From the NCBI RefSeq assembly GCF_042649585.1, contig NZ_JBHRZM010000009.1, positions 248,001-312,000 on the forward strand: DNA of 64,000 nucleotides, written 5' to 3'. The stretch comes from Helicobacter_F equorum. Lineage in GTDB: Bacteria > Campylobacterota > Campylobacteria > Campylobacterales > Helicobacteraceae. Under the pieces are notes generated by a model. The model made no database searches, was not told the DNA's origin, and saw nothing but the letters and a program-made list of their open reading frames with translations. Every line of letters starts with the position of its first letter. Within the stretch, counting starts at the first letter, position 1. This document shows positions 8,426-17,804 of this stretch, piece after piece. The translations under genes and the position numbers were made by a program.

Positions 8426-9667
8426 ATGGAGAATTTTGAACGACGATTAGATTCTTCACAATTAGAAAACTTACATAAGGCAATGCGTGAAATTGAGCGA
8501 GGGATTGTAGAATTTATTGGTGCAGACTATATTCGATCGCTTATTGCGAGATTTTTCCTCACAGGAGAGAGATTTATTGTAAAAGCGGGTTTTGATCCTA
8601 CTGCACCAGATTTGCATTTGGGGCACACTGTGCTTATCCAAAAACTTGCTACATTTCAGCGTTATGGTGGTTTGGTGAAGTTTCTTATTGGAGATTTTAC
8701 GGCAACAATTGGTGATCCAACGGGCAAAAGCGAAACAAGAAAACCACTTAGCACAGAGCAAGTAGAACAAAATGCACTCACATATAAAGAACAAGTTTTT
8801 AAGATCTTGGATCCCAAATATACACAAGTATGTTTTAATTCTCAATGGATTAGTAAGCTTGGTGTAGAGGGACTTATTGCCCTTAGCTCGAAATTTTCTG
8901 TAGCAAGAATGTTGGAGCGCGATGATTTTGCTAAGCGATATAAAAATAATCAGCCCATTTCTATGGTGGAATTTCTCTATCCACTCTTGCAGGGTTATGA
9001 TTCTGTAGCATTAGAATGTGATATAGAACTCGGAGGGAATGATCAAAAGTTTAATTTGCTTGTGGGACGAAGTTTGCAGAGAGCATATGGACTTAATAAA
9101 GAGCAAAGTGTGCTGACTGTGCCACTTTTAGAGGGCTTAGATGGTGTGAATAAAATGAGTAAATCTCTAGGCAATTATATAGGTGTCACACAAGATTCAA
9201 ACACTATGTATGCTAAGATTCTCAGCATTTCTGATACCTTAATGTGGCGATATTATGAGTTGCTTTCTGCTAAAAGCCTTGAAGAGATAGCTACACTTAA
9301 AGCGCAGGTAGAAGATGGCACACTTCATCCAAAGACTGCAAAAGAGATTCTTGCGCTAGAAATTACAGAGTGTTATCATACAAAAGAACTCGCATATAGC
9401 GCAAAAGAAGAATTTGATAATGTGTTTGCCAAAGATGAGATTCCAAGTGATATAGAAACATTTAGTTTTGAATCTGGAGAGTGGATTTGCAAAATTGCAC
9501 TAGATTGTGGACTTTCTCCCTCTACATCACAAGCAAGGCGTGATATTAAGGCAGGTGCGCTAAAATTAAATAAGCAAAAAATAAGCGATGAAAATTTAAA
9601 ATTAGATAAGGGCGAGTTTATCTTACAAATTGGCAAGAGGCGTTTTGCTAAAATACTCATCAAATAA
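8426..9667 (+). CDS. tyrS: tyrosyl-tRNA synthetase
   Basis: Class I aminoacyl-tRNA synthetase with HLGH at residues 64-67, the KMSKS loop at 243-247 and a C-terminal S4 RNA-binding domain (SQARRDIKAGALKLN). Its 413 residues are normal for the bacterial enzyme. TAGGAG precedes the ATG. It follows spoT by 24 bases, consistent with co-transcription. Confidence 0.96.
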   Translation: MENFERRLDSSQLENLHKAMREIERGIVEFIGADYIRSLIARFFLTGERFIVKAGFDPTAPDLHLGHTVLIQKLATFQRYGGLVKFLIGDFTATIGDPTGKSETRKPLSTEQVEQNALTYKEQVFKILDPKYTQVCFNSQWISKLGVEGLIALSSKFSVARMLERDDFAKRYKNNQPISMVEFLYPLLQGYDSVALECDIELGGNDQKFNLLVGRSLQRAYGLNKEQSVLTVPLLEGLDGVNKMSKSLGNYIGVTQDSNTMYAKILSISDTLMWRYYELLSAKSLEEIATLKAQVEDGTLHPKTAKEILALEITECYHTKELAYSAKEEFDNVFAKDEIPSDIETFSFESGEWICKIALDCGLSPSTSQARRDIKAGALKLNKQKISDENLKLDKGEFILQIGKRRFAKILIK

Positions 9668-9679
9668 CTAAGGACTACA

Positions 9680-10768
9680 ATGCAGTTAAAACCTATCAAA
9701 ATTGGAAAACACATCATCAAGTATCCTATATTCCAAGGTGGTATGGGCGTGGGTATAAGTTGGGATAAACTAGCCGGTAGCGTCTCAAAAGAGGGTGCAT
9801 TAGGTATCGTAAGCGCTGTAGGCACTGGGTATTATAAACAAATGCACTTTACACAAAAGCTTGTGAATCTTAAACCATTTGAAGCAATTAATTTTTACTC
9901 CAAACAAGCACTCCAAGAGATCATTAGAAATGCTCGAAAGCTTTGTGGAGATAATCCACTTGGGGTAAATATTTTGTATGCGATTAATGAATATGGTCGT
10001 GTAGTGCGTGATGCATGTGAGGCTGGAGCAAATATTATCGTTACAGGTGCGGGATTACCTACAAATATGCCTGAGTTTACCAAAAACTTCTCTGATGTGG
10101 CACTTGTGCCTATTGTATCATCAGCTAAGGCATTGCGTATTATTTGTAAGCGTTGGAAAGATCGTTATGCAAAGATTCCTGATGCAGTGATTGTAGAAGG
10201 TCCTTTGAGTGGCGGACATCAAGGCTTTAGCTATGAAGATTGTTTTAAGCCAGAGTGTCAGTTAGAGGCTATTCTTCCAAAAATTGTGGATGAAGCAAAA
10301 CAATGGGGGGATATTCCAGTCATCGCTGCAGGTGGCGTATGGGATAGAAAAGACATTGATACGATGATAAGCCTTGGTGCAAGTGGCGTGCAAATGGGCA
10401 CGAGGTTTTTGGGCTCTTTGGAGTGTGATGCGCAAGCATATAGAGACATTATGCCAAAGATTACTAAGGATGACATTGTGCTTATTAAATCCCCTGTGGG
10501 TTATCCTGCTAGGGCGATTAAAATGGGTGTTTTGGAGCGGCTAGAAGAAGGAAATGCACCTAAGATTCGTTGTGTGAGTAATTGTGTTTCACCATGCCAT
10601 AGAGGACAAGAAGCTAAAAAAGTGGGATATTGTATTGCAGATTCATTAGGGGCAGGTCATTTGGGCGATCGTGTAAATGGCTTATATTTTACCGGCGCTA
10701 ATGGATACAAAATTGAAAAGATTCAGAGTGTGAAAGAAATTATCACAGAGCTTGTTAGTGATGTGTGA
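9680..10768 (+). CDS. FMN-dependent nitronate monooxygenase / FabK-like oxidoreductase
   Basis: TIM-barrel flavoprotein of the 2-nitropropane dioxygenase family. It has the N-terminal FQGGMGVGIS motif, GPLSGGHQG around the catalytic histidine, VIAAGGVWDR and GTRFLGSLECDA for FMN phosphate binding. Family members either oxidise nitronates or reduce enoyl-ACP, and the sequence does not tell me which applies. A C-terminal cluster Cys298-x3-Cys302-x3-Cys306 plus Cys318 is unusual for a plain flavoprotein. The stop overlaps the amiA start (TGATG). Confidence 0.82.
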   Translation: MQLKPIKIGKHIIKYPIFQGGMGVGISWDKLAGSVSKEGALGIVSAVGTGYYKQMHFTQKLVNLKPFEAINFYSKQALQEIIRNARKLCGDNPLGVNILYAINEYGRVVRDACEAGANIIVTGAGLPTNMPEFTKNFSDVALVPIVSSAKALRIICKRWKDRYAKIPDAVIVEGPLSGGHQGFSYEDCFKPECQLEAILPKIVDEAKQWGDIPVIAAGGVWDRKDIDTMISLGASGVQMGTRFLGSLECDAQAYRDIMPKITKDDIVLIKSPVGYPARAIKMGVLERLEEGNAPKIRCVSNCVSPCHRGQEAKKVGYCIADSLGAGHLGDRVNGLYFTGANGYKIEKIQSVKEIITELVSDV

Positions 10769-11853
10769 TGCAAAAACTCCTGTGTATTGTAGTATTTCTA
10801 AGCACATTTCTTAGCGCTCAAACTTATAAGATTCTGGGGCTTGTGCCATTTGGTGATTATAATCTTAAGATTATTTTTGATCAGGATATTAGTGCTCTTA
10901 AGTTTGATGAAAAAAAACTCCAAGATGGGCGCATATTTGTGGATTTGGAATCTGTCCTTGTAGTACCAAAAAAGAGTTTTATCTTTAAAGATAATTCTAT
11001 GATTAATGTCGCACAAAACACTCCTAGTGTTGTGCGCATTGTTATAAAACCTACAAGAACCTACACTATTGCTAAAGAAGCTCAAAATCTCTATATTCGT
11101 ATGAGCAAATCTTTGTCACAAATACATACTACAACGACTACAATCTCCCCTGCCTCTGTTGCTCCCTCATCTTTTGTTGCTAAGAAAAAAATCGTCATAG
11201 ATCCTGGACATGGGGGCAAGGATTGTGGAGCTATGGGTGTGGCTAAGGTATGCGAAAAGGTCATCGTGCTAGAAGTGGCAAAATACCTTCAAGCTGAGCT
11301 TAAAAAACGCGGATATATCACACATATGACCCGCGAGAGCGATCGATTTATTGATCTTATTGATCGCACAAAGTTTGCTAATGATAAAGGCGCGGATTTG
11401 TTTATTTCTATACACGCTAATTCTATCCCTGTAGGCAAAAAATCCCCAAGTGGCATAGAGACATATTTTTTATCAACAAATCGTAGCCAAAAAGCTCTCA
11501 AGGTTGCTGAAGCCGAAAATATAGGGGATATAGCAACAATGAATTATTTTTCCAAACAAACCTTTTTGCATACGATTAATAATCATCGTCTTATTGCCTC
11601 TAGTAAACTTGCGATAGATATTCAAGCTGGAATGGTAGATTCTGTGCGGACAAAATATAAAAATATCGTTGATGGTGGTGTCAGAGATGGTCCATTTTGG
11701 GTTTTGGCTGGAGCACTTATGCCATCTGTGCTTATTGAAATAGGATATGTCTCACATGCAAATGAGGGCAGACTTTTGATAAATAAAGAATATCAAAAGC
11801 TTTTGGCTCTTGGCATTGCTGATGGTATCGAAGATTATTTAGAGAAAAACTAA
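10768..11853 (+). CDS. amiA: N-acetylmuramoyl-L-alanine amidase AmiA
   Basis: Periplasmic zinc amidase that cleaves septal peptidoglycan. It has a signal peptide (MQKLLCIVVFLSTFLSA), an N-terminal AMIN-like beta domain and a C-terminal Amidase_3 domain with IVIDPGHGGKDCGA, a second histidine in DLFISIHANS and a glutamate in VLIEIGYVSH. The ATG at 10768 is preferred to the in-frame GTG at 10765. It is coupled to the oxidoreductase gene upstream. Confidence 0.93.
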   Translation: MQKLLCIVVFLSTFLSAQTYKILGLVPFGDYNLKIIFDQDISALKFDEKKLQDGRIFVDLESVLVVPKKSFIFKDNSMINVAQNTPSVVRIVIKPTRTYTIAKEAQNLYIRMSKSLSQIHTTTTTISPASVAPSSFVAKKKIVIDPGHGGKDCGAMGVAKVCEKVIVLEVAKYLQAELKKRGYITHMTRESDRFIDLIDRTKFANDKGADLFISIHANSIPVGKKSPSGIETYFLSTNRSQKALKVAEAENIGDIATMNYFSKQTFLHTINNHRLIASSKLAIDIQAGMVDSVRTKYKNIVDGGVRDGPFWVLAGALMPSVLIEIGYVSHANEGRLLINKEYQKLLALGIADGIEDYLEKN

Positions 11854-11865
11854 AAAGGAGAGGCT

Positions 11866-12723
11866 TTGAGAATTAGTAATAATCTTTTGGGTGCTATCAT
11901 TTCTTGTGTGTTTTTTGCATTATTTTCTTGGATCGCGATACTTCTTATAAGTTCTAGATTCTTTGATACATTTTCATATATCTTTTTTGTTTTTATCCGT
12001 GATCAAGGCTTATTTTCATTTTTGACAAATACGATCTTGTTTTGTGGTGCACTCATAGCCTTGGGATTTTTAATCGTCGCAAGTTGGTATAAAAAGCTCG
12101 ATGTATGGCTTTATGCCTTTGCGCTTGGTATGTGTGTGGTATGTGTGTATATCGTAGCTTTTTGTGCAAGTATAGAGATGAAGCCTCACGAACTTACTGA
12201 TTTATTGCTCATAGAATCTAGCATTGATCATCGCAGTATGATAGAAAGCCTTTGGGATTATAAGTTGCGTATTATGCTAAGCCTTGTTGTGTATGTATTT
12301 TTTATCTTTATGCCTCTTATTTTTGGTATTTTGCACCTTGTACCAAATACCAAAACTTATACAGGTTGGCTACTTGATATTACGCAACCTTCATTCAATA
12401 CTATAGTGATTGCTCTGTTTGCTTGCGCCTTTCAACCGTTTTATTTTAAACAAAATGCCTATGATTATATTGATTTGGCGTTATTTGTGGCAGGTATCAC
12501 ACTTTTCTTTGTTGTATTGGTGCGTCAAAAACATACACTAAACTTTTATGGATATAGTAATCTTGCTATTTTAATTTTTGGTGTAGTGCTTGTAGCTCTT
12601 TGCTCAAATATTCTTGCAAGCTCTGATCAATATTTTTCTGTGCGTTATACGTTGTATGCTTTTGTATTTATTGTGTGGTGCGTAGAATGTATGTATAATT
12701 ACATAACTTATGATGAAGATTAA
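11866..12723 (+). CDS. polytopic membrane protein of unknown function
   Basis: A 285-residue protein with about eight or nine hydrophobic segments spread over its whole length. I recognise no transporter or enzyme motif. It starts at TTG with a strong AAAAGGAGAGG just upstream, 12 bases after amiA, so it is probably in the same operon. Confidence 0.72.
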   Translation: MRISNNLLGAIISCVFFALFSWIAILLISSRFFDTFSYIFFVFIRDQGLFSFLTNTILFCGALIALGFLIVASWYKKLDVWLYAFALGMCVVCVYIVAFCASIEMKPHELTDLLLIESSIDHRSMIESLWDYKLRIMLSLVVYVFFIFMPLIFGILHLVPNTKTYTGWLLDITQPSFNTIVIALFACAFQPFYFKQNAYDYIDLALFVAGITLFFVVLVRQKHTLNFYGYSNLAILIFGVVLVALCSNILASSDQYFSVRYTLYAFVFIVWCVECMYNYITYDED

Positions 12724-12784
12724 CCTCACTAAATTTGGTATTTTTTTTGCTTTTTATGTGGGATATTGTGTAAAGGAGTGGGCT

Positions 12785-13819
12785 ATGAAAAAAATGATTA
12801 TATGCATTATGTGTGTTTTTGGTATTGCGTATGCAGAGCCAGAAAACTCTACAGATGCAACTATCAAGCAGGAATCTTCCATTTCTAACAATGTAGCCCA
12901 AAATACAGATCTTATCAACACAGATTCTCAAAACACTGCAAGTATGCCCTATGATGATTTTGTTGCCACGATGCAAAATGCTAATGCGTCATTAAACTCT
13001 GCTATGGCATTTGCAAAAATGGGAGATTATGGCAAGGCTTTGGAGCTTTTTACACAGGCTTGTAGGGGTGGAAATGCTGCTGGATGTTTTGGGAGTGGGC
13101 TTATTTATATGTATGGTATGACTACAGGAGTGCCCGAACCAGATACAGCTGTGAAGTTTTATGTTCAAGCATGTGCTGGTGGCGATAATGTAGCTTGTGC
13201 GAATCTCGCTCTTGCCTATGATAATGGCGAAGGAGTGAAGCAAGATAAGGCACAGGCTCATGAATTGTATGTAATTGCTTGTGCGGGTGGAGATGGATTG
13301 GCTTGCACAAATTTGGGTTGGATGTATGCTAATGGTGTAGGGACTAACAAAGATTACGCTAAAGCTATGGAAGCATATCGCGCAGCGTGCACTTTTGGAA
13401 ATGATCTGGGTTGTTATAATCTTGGTTTGATGACAAATACGTATAATGTGTATGGTATGACAAAAGATGCGATGGGTATCGTTGAGATGAATTATGTGGC
13501 GTGTGAGCAGGGAGATATCGTAGCGTGTGGAAATCTAGGCTATCTGTATGCTACAGGTCAAGAAGGTGCGACACAAAACTATTTTTACGCAGCTAAATAT
13601 TTTACCACGGCGTGTGATGGTGGGCATATGCAAAGTTGTAATAATCTTGGAGTTTTGTATGATGGTGGTTTTGGTGTAAAGCAAAATAAAGCAAGAGCCA
13701 TAGAGCTTTTTGGGCTTGCGTGTGAGTATGGGATACAAGGTGCTTGCACGAATTATTCACTTATGCTTGAGAAGGGCGGACTTAATAATGGAGGCATGAA
13801 TAGTCTTTTTGGCATGTAA
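12785..13819 (+). CDS. secreted Sel1-repeat, cysteine-rich protein (Hcp-like)
   Basis: A signal peptide (MKKMIICIMCVFGIAYA) is followed by a low-complexity Ser/Thr/Asn/Gln linker and about seven Sel1-type alpha/alpha repeats of roughly 36 residues. Most repeats carry a C-x7-C pair (for example ACAGGDNVAC and ACEYGIQGAC), the disulfide arrangement of the Helicobacter cysteine-rich proteins (HcpA and relatives). Those are exported and some bind penicillin or stimulate host cells. The start at 12785 has AAAGGAG before it; an upstream extension to 12710 is open but less likely. Confidence 0.85.
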   Translation: MKKMIICIMCVFGIAYAEPENSTDATIKQESSISNNVAQNTDLINTDSQNTASMPYDDFVATMQNANASLNSAMAFAKMGDYGKALELFTQACRGGNAAGCFGSGLIYMYGMTTGVPEPDTAVKFYVQACAGGDNVACANLALAYDNGEGVKQDKAQAHELYVIACAGGDGLACTNLGWMYANGVGTNKDYAKAMEAYRAACTFGNDLGCYNLGLMTNTYNVYGMTKDAMGIVEMNYVACEQGDIVACGNLGYLYATGQEGATQNYFYAAKYFTTACDGGHMQSCNNLGVLYDGGFGVKQNKARAIELFGLACEYGIQGACTNYSLMLEKGGLNNGGMNSLFGM

Positions 13820-13892
13820 TAAAAAATCCCTAAGAGATTCTATGAAACATGGTGATTTTTGGGGTATTTTGGTATCAAGATAAGGATAAGAT

Positions 13893-15680
13893 GTGTTACG
13901 TTTTTATACAATTATTAGGCATTATTCTCTCACAATTGCCATACTTGGTGTTATTTATGGCTTAGCTGTTAATGAGCAGTTGGGCAAACTTTGTGCAGGT
14001 GTCGCGATTTTGCTTTTTGGTATGCTTTTTTTAAGCGATGGTTTTAAGGTATTTTCTGGAGGTGTTTTGGAAAAAACCTTAACAAATTCAACCAAAACAT
14101 CATTACGGAGTATCATTTTTGGCACGATTGTAACAACACTTATGCAGAGTTCTAGTCTTGTCTCTGTGCTTTCTATATCATTTGTGAGCGCAGCACTTAT
14201 TAGTTTAGTGCAAGGTATTGGTGTGATCTTTGGAGCGAATCTAGGCAATACTACAGGTTCGTGGTTGATTGCTGGGGCTTCTTCCATTAATATTTCTTCT
14301 TTGGCATTACCGCTTATTGTAGGTGGATTATTGTTTAATTTTCAAAAATCTAGTTCCTACAAAGGTGTAGGTAAAATCCTTGCTGGGCTCGGATTTTTCT
14401 TTCTTGGAGTCTTTTATATCAAGTTAGGTTTTGAGGGATTTAAAGATGTGGTGAATTTCTCTCAATATAAACTTGAGGGGTATAGAGCCATTGTAGGTTT
14501 TATTTTCATTGGCGCATTAATAACGGCAGTTATCCAAAGCTCACATGCTACACTTGCTATCATTATTACTGCCTATACACAATCTCAAATTGGCTATACA
14601 GATGCACTTGCTGCTACACTTGGTACGAGCGTGGGTGGTGTGGTAACCGCGCTTGTGGCTTCTTTTAGCACCAATATCAATGGCAAGAGATTGGCGGTAG
14701 CAAACTGCATATTTAACTTTGTTACAGTGTTGATTGTAGTAGTCTTTTTTTCTTATTTTGTGCAGATTAATAATGCTATTTCAGATATTATTGGGTTGGA
14801 GACAGATTCTATTTTGCGTCTTGCAGTGTGGCACACACTTTTTAATTTCTTTGGGGTGGTGTTATTTATTATGTTTATTCCTCGCATTGCAGAATTTCTT
14901 ACTACTTTGATTAAGGGACATGGCACGCAAGATACTACACCGCTTTTTATTAGTGATGCTTTATTGCCCTATAAAGACACAGCCATTTATGCATTAGAAA
15001 ATGAGGTAAAACACCTCTATGATAATGCTTTTGCTATTATTGCGCACACCACAGGATTTTCACGCACCGATATCCGATCCGATATACCTATTAAAGAATT
15101 GCTTACAAAGCGTGAATGGTTTAGGCGTGAGTTTGATGTATCAGAATTTTATAACACACAGATAAAATCACTTTTTAATGCCATTATGGACTTTTCTACC
15201 AAGCTTCAAACATTTGTGCAAGATCCAGAATATATTAAACGCATTGTGGCGTTACAAATTGCTTCACGCAAGATAGCTGAGGCAACAAAAAATATTAGTT
15301 TTTTGCAGAAAAATATGCGTAAAAATGCCCTGGGTTCAAATATAGCCCTACAAGAAGTATATGATGAAATACGATTGGATTTAGCAAATCTCTTGCGTTT
15401 TATTGATTATATTAAGCATGCTCCCAAAGAAAAATTAAGTGATGTCAAAATAACACTAAAGCAACAAAAAAAGTTTTTTAAACGACAAGATAAGGAAGCA
15501 TTTGTTGTGGTCCAGTCTCTTATTTATCAGAAATCCATTAACACCGCAGAGGGGACATCATTACTCAATGATTTGGCATTTAGTCATAGTGTAGCAAAAG
15601 AACTTATTGTGGCAGCAAATTATATTTATGGATTAAGCACAATTAGGACTATTAAAAAAATGCAACACTCTTTGCATTAA
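13893..15680 (+). CDS. Na+/phosphate cotransporter family protein (NptA/PhoU-like fusion)
   Basis: A 595-residue protein. The N-terminal half is membrane-embedded with the paired Na/Pi repeats (TTLMQSSSLVSVLSISFV and AVIQSSHATLAIIITAY, each with a QSS motif, and GANLGNTTGSW / GTSVGGVVTALV). The C-terminal 230 residues are soluble, helical and PhoU-like. The start is GTG with AAGGATAAG upstream. Phosphate is the expected substrate from the family, not shown by the sequence. Confidence 0.85.
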   Translation: MLRFYTIIRHYSLTIAILGVIYGLAVNEQLGKLCAGVAILLFGMLFLSDGFKVFSGGVLEKTLTNSTKTSLRSIIFGTIVTTLMQSSSLVSVLSISFVSAALISLVQGIGVIFGANLGNTTGSWLIAGASSINISSLALPLIVGGLLFNFQKSSSYKGVGKILAGLGFFFLGVFYIKLGFEGFKDVVNFSQYKLEGYRAIVGFIFIGALITAVIQSSHATLAIIITAYTQSQIGYTDALAATLGTSVGGVVTALVASFSTNINGKRLAVANCIFNFVTVLIVVVFFSYFVQINNAISDIIGLETDSILRLAVWHTLFNFFGVVLFIMFIPRIAEFLTTLIKGHGTQDTTPLFISDALLPYKDTAIYALENEVKHLYDNAFAIIAHTTGFSRTDIRSDIPIKELLTKREWFRREFDVSEFYNTQIKSLFNAIMDFSTKLQTFVQDPEYIKRIVALQIASRKIAEATKNISFLQKNMRKNALGSNIALQEVYDEIRLDLANLLRFIDYIKHAPKEKLSDVKITLKQQKKFFKRQDKEAFVVVQSLIYQKSINTAEGTSLLNDLAFSHSVAKELIVAANYIYGLSTIRTIKKMQHSLH

Positions 15681-15735
15681 TTTTTAACAAAGGATTTATA
15701 TACGACGGACATTTTATAATCTTATTAATGGTTTT

Positions 15736-16701
15736 GTGTTGACATTGCTTATTTCTTTGAGTAGTATGTATGTCGCTTCGTGTGAATTTATGGTGCATTA
15801 TCATATTTCACCTTTGATTATTGGCGTGCTTTTGGGTATCCTCGCCTCATCTTTGTATCATCATTCCAAAAGCTCTTGTGACACAGGTGTAGTTTTTAGT
15901 GCCAAAAAGCTTTTACGCTTAGGGATTATCTTGTATGGATTCCGTGTGAGTTTTGATGGTATTATGAGTGTGGGATTATCGGGAATGCTTATTGGTTTAA
16001 GTGTTGTGGTTGGAATCTTGGTAATTGGGACATTCATTGGTGTCAAGGTATTTAAGCTTGATAGGGAGCTTGCACTTCTTGTGAGTGGAGGTAGTGCGAT
16101 ATGTGGTGCTGCTGCTGTCCTTGCTCTAGAATCTAGTATAAAGTCTCAACCCTATAAGGGCATTATCGCAGTAGGAAGTGTGGTAGTTTTTGGGCTTATT
16201 TTTATGTTTTTGTATCCTATTGTGTATGCGATTTCTACACTTGGACTTAGTGAGATTCAGTGGGGTGTATATGTTGGTGCGACATTGCATGAAGTAGCAA
16301 ATGTTGTAGGTGCAGGGAGTGGAATCTCACCTGAGGCTGAAAAAATCGCTGTGATTATAAAGATGATACGCGTTCTTTTGCTCATACCTGTGCTTCTTGT
16401 ATTGCCATTGTTATTTTCTACTACGCCAAGTGGATCAAAACGCAAATTAGATATTCCGTGGTTTGTCTTTGGCTTTTTAGGGGTAGTCACTATCAATTCT
16501 CTTTTTGTATTGCCACAATGGCTTGTTACTAGTGGTGAGTTAAGTTCTACATTTTTACTTGTAATGGCAATGAGCGCACTTGGCTTACAAATTGACTTTA
16601 AGAAATTTGTAGATTCTGGGGATAAGGCATTTGGTTTAGCCTTTGTATTGGCGATATTATTGATAGTTGGCGGTTATGCTTTGGTGTATTTTTGTGTTTA
16701 G
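15736..16701 (+). CDS. YeiH/UPF0324 family putative sulfate exporter
   Basis: A 321-residue membrane protein with about ten hydrophobic segments. It shows family motifs in GVLLGILASSLY, LRLGIILYGFRVSFD, SGGSAICGAAAVLAL and ATLHEVANVVGAGSGIS. The family is thought to export small anions such as sulfite or sulfate, but its substrate is poorly established. The start is GTG. Its stop overlaps the stop of the convergent tolA-like gene by four bases. Confidence 0.83.
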   Translation: MLTLLISLSSMYVASCEFMVHYHISPLIIGVLLGILASSLYHHSKSSCDTGVVFSAKKLLRLGIILYGFRVSFDGIMSVGLSGMLIGLSVVVGILVIGTFIGVKVFKLDRELALLVSGGSAICGAAAVLALESSIKSQPYKGIIAVGSVVVFGLIFMFLYPIVYAISTLGLSEIQWGVYVGATLHEVANVVGAGSGISPEAEKIAVIIKMIRVLLLIPVLLVLPLLFSTTPSGSKRKLDIPWFVFGFLGVVTINSLFVLPQWLVTSGELSSTFLLVMAMSALGLQIDFKKFVDSGDKAFGLAFVLAILLIVGGYALVYFCV

Positions 16702-17402
16702 CGAGTTTTGCTTTTTAGGCTTCCAAAGCTTACACTAAAACTTTTTGATTGCTTTGGGGGAGGGAATGGATAAGTTTCTAACTCCCTAAGTGTAGCATCG
16801 AGTGCTTCATCAAATGCGCTATCAAGGGTATAGCGTTTGACCATGTAGTGCATTTTGCCTTGTTCACTAATTTCAAAGACCACAATACCCTCTAAGTCTA
16901 GTGTAAGGAAGCGTGAGCGTTTATCCCAATGCGCAAGTAAAATTTTGCTAATATTTGCAAACCATTCATCGTATTTGCCATCATCTTGTTGTGTGCTTTC
17001 ATTTTGGATGGTAATCGTAGTGTTAAGATCGTGGAGTCGTTGTTGTAAATCCTTGCTTTGTCGTGCAAGCTCGTTGAATTTTTTTGCATTTTGGGCGTGT
17101 TTTTCTCGGTCATCAGCTATTTCTTGTGATTTTGCAAAAGAGTTGGCATCAATTTGTGTAAACATATCTTTTATCCCACTGCCTTCAAGTGGATTGGTAG
17201 TAGGAATTTTGGTTTCTTGTTTTGGCGTGAGATCAAGATATGCTTGTATATCAATGGTTTGGATTGTAATTGCAGATTCTTGAAGTGTTGTGTATTTGGT
17301 TGGTTGTGTATTAAAAGCTCCTACAAAAGATAGGAGCAGTAAGGCATATAGGCAAAATGCAATTATCCCACTTGCCACAAACATTATGATATTAAAACGC
17401 AT
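16698..17402 (-). CDS. TolA/TonB-like periplasmic energy-transducing protein
   Basis: A 234-residue protein with one N-terminal membrane anchor (about residues 8-30), a charged helical middle with coiled-coil character (about 95-140) and a C-terminal alpha/beta domain resembling TolA/TonB C-termini (EISEQGKMHYMVKRYTLDSAFDEAL region). Its ATG follows the exbD stop directly (TAAATG). Position after ExbB/ExbD homologues supports a Tol-type envelope complex. In H. pylori I expect tolB and pal next; here a convergent transporter follows. Confidence 0.75.
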   Translation of the reverse strand: MRFNIIMFVASGIIAFCLYALLLLSFVGAFNTQPTKYTTLQESAITIQTIDIQAYLDLTPKQETKIPTTNPLEGSGIKDMFTQIDANSFAKSQEIADDREKHAQNAKKFNELARQSKDLQQRLHDLNTTITIQNESTQQDDGKYDEWFANISKILLAHWDKRSRFLTLDLEGIVVFEISEQGKMHYMVKRYTLDSAFDEALDATLRELETYPFPPPKQSKSFSVSFGSLKSKTR

Positions 17403-17804
17403 TTAGGCACCTGTGATGAGCGAAACCTTTAGAAATCCAGATTCTTTGAGGGATTTTAGAACATAGATAACATCATCATAAAGCAAAGATTTATCAGCGC
17501 GTATAAAAACAGGGATATTTTTGTCAAAATGTGCACTTTTTAACACAAAATTTTCTCCAAACGTTGCAAGATCATAGACATCATCGCGAATATACACTTT
17601 TCTATCTACACTTACGCGTATTTCTAGGATAGAATCTTGAGTAAGTTTTTTGCTTTTTGATCCGCGAGGCAGGGTAATATCTTCTTGATAGGTAATGGTT
17701 GGTATGCCTATCATTAAGATAGCTAAAAGGACAAGCATCACATCAACAAGTGGCGTGATATTAAGCTCCGGTTTATCCTCGAGATCGAGCTCTTCTTCTC
17801 TCAT
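17403..17804 (-). CDS. ExbD/TolR family biopolymer transport protein
   Basis: A 133-residue protein with one N-terminal transmembrane helix holding the conserved aspartate in LNITPLVDVMLVLLAILMI, followed by a periplasmic domain. It forms a proton-driven motor with the ExbB/TolQ protein encoded upstream. Its ATG overlaps that gene's stop by four bases. Confidence 0.9.
   Translation of the reverse strand: MREEELDLEDKPELNITPLVDVMLVLLAILMIGIPTITYQEDITLPRGSKSKKLTQDSILEIRVSVDRKVYIRDDVYDLATFGENFVLKSAHFDKNIPVFIRADKSLLYDDVIYVLKSLKESGFLKVSLITGA

Noticed and set aside
12710..12784. N-terminal extension of the Sel1 protein
   Set aside because: It would overlap the previous gene and bury the signal peptide; the ATG at 12785 has a good ribosome site and gives a normal signal sequence.
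13020..13760. Repeated segments that might suggest a CRISPR or tandem DNA repeat
   Set aside because: The repetition is at the protein level (Sel1 repeats of about 36 residues); the DNA copies differ and there are no identical repeats with spacers.
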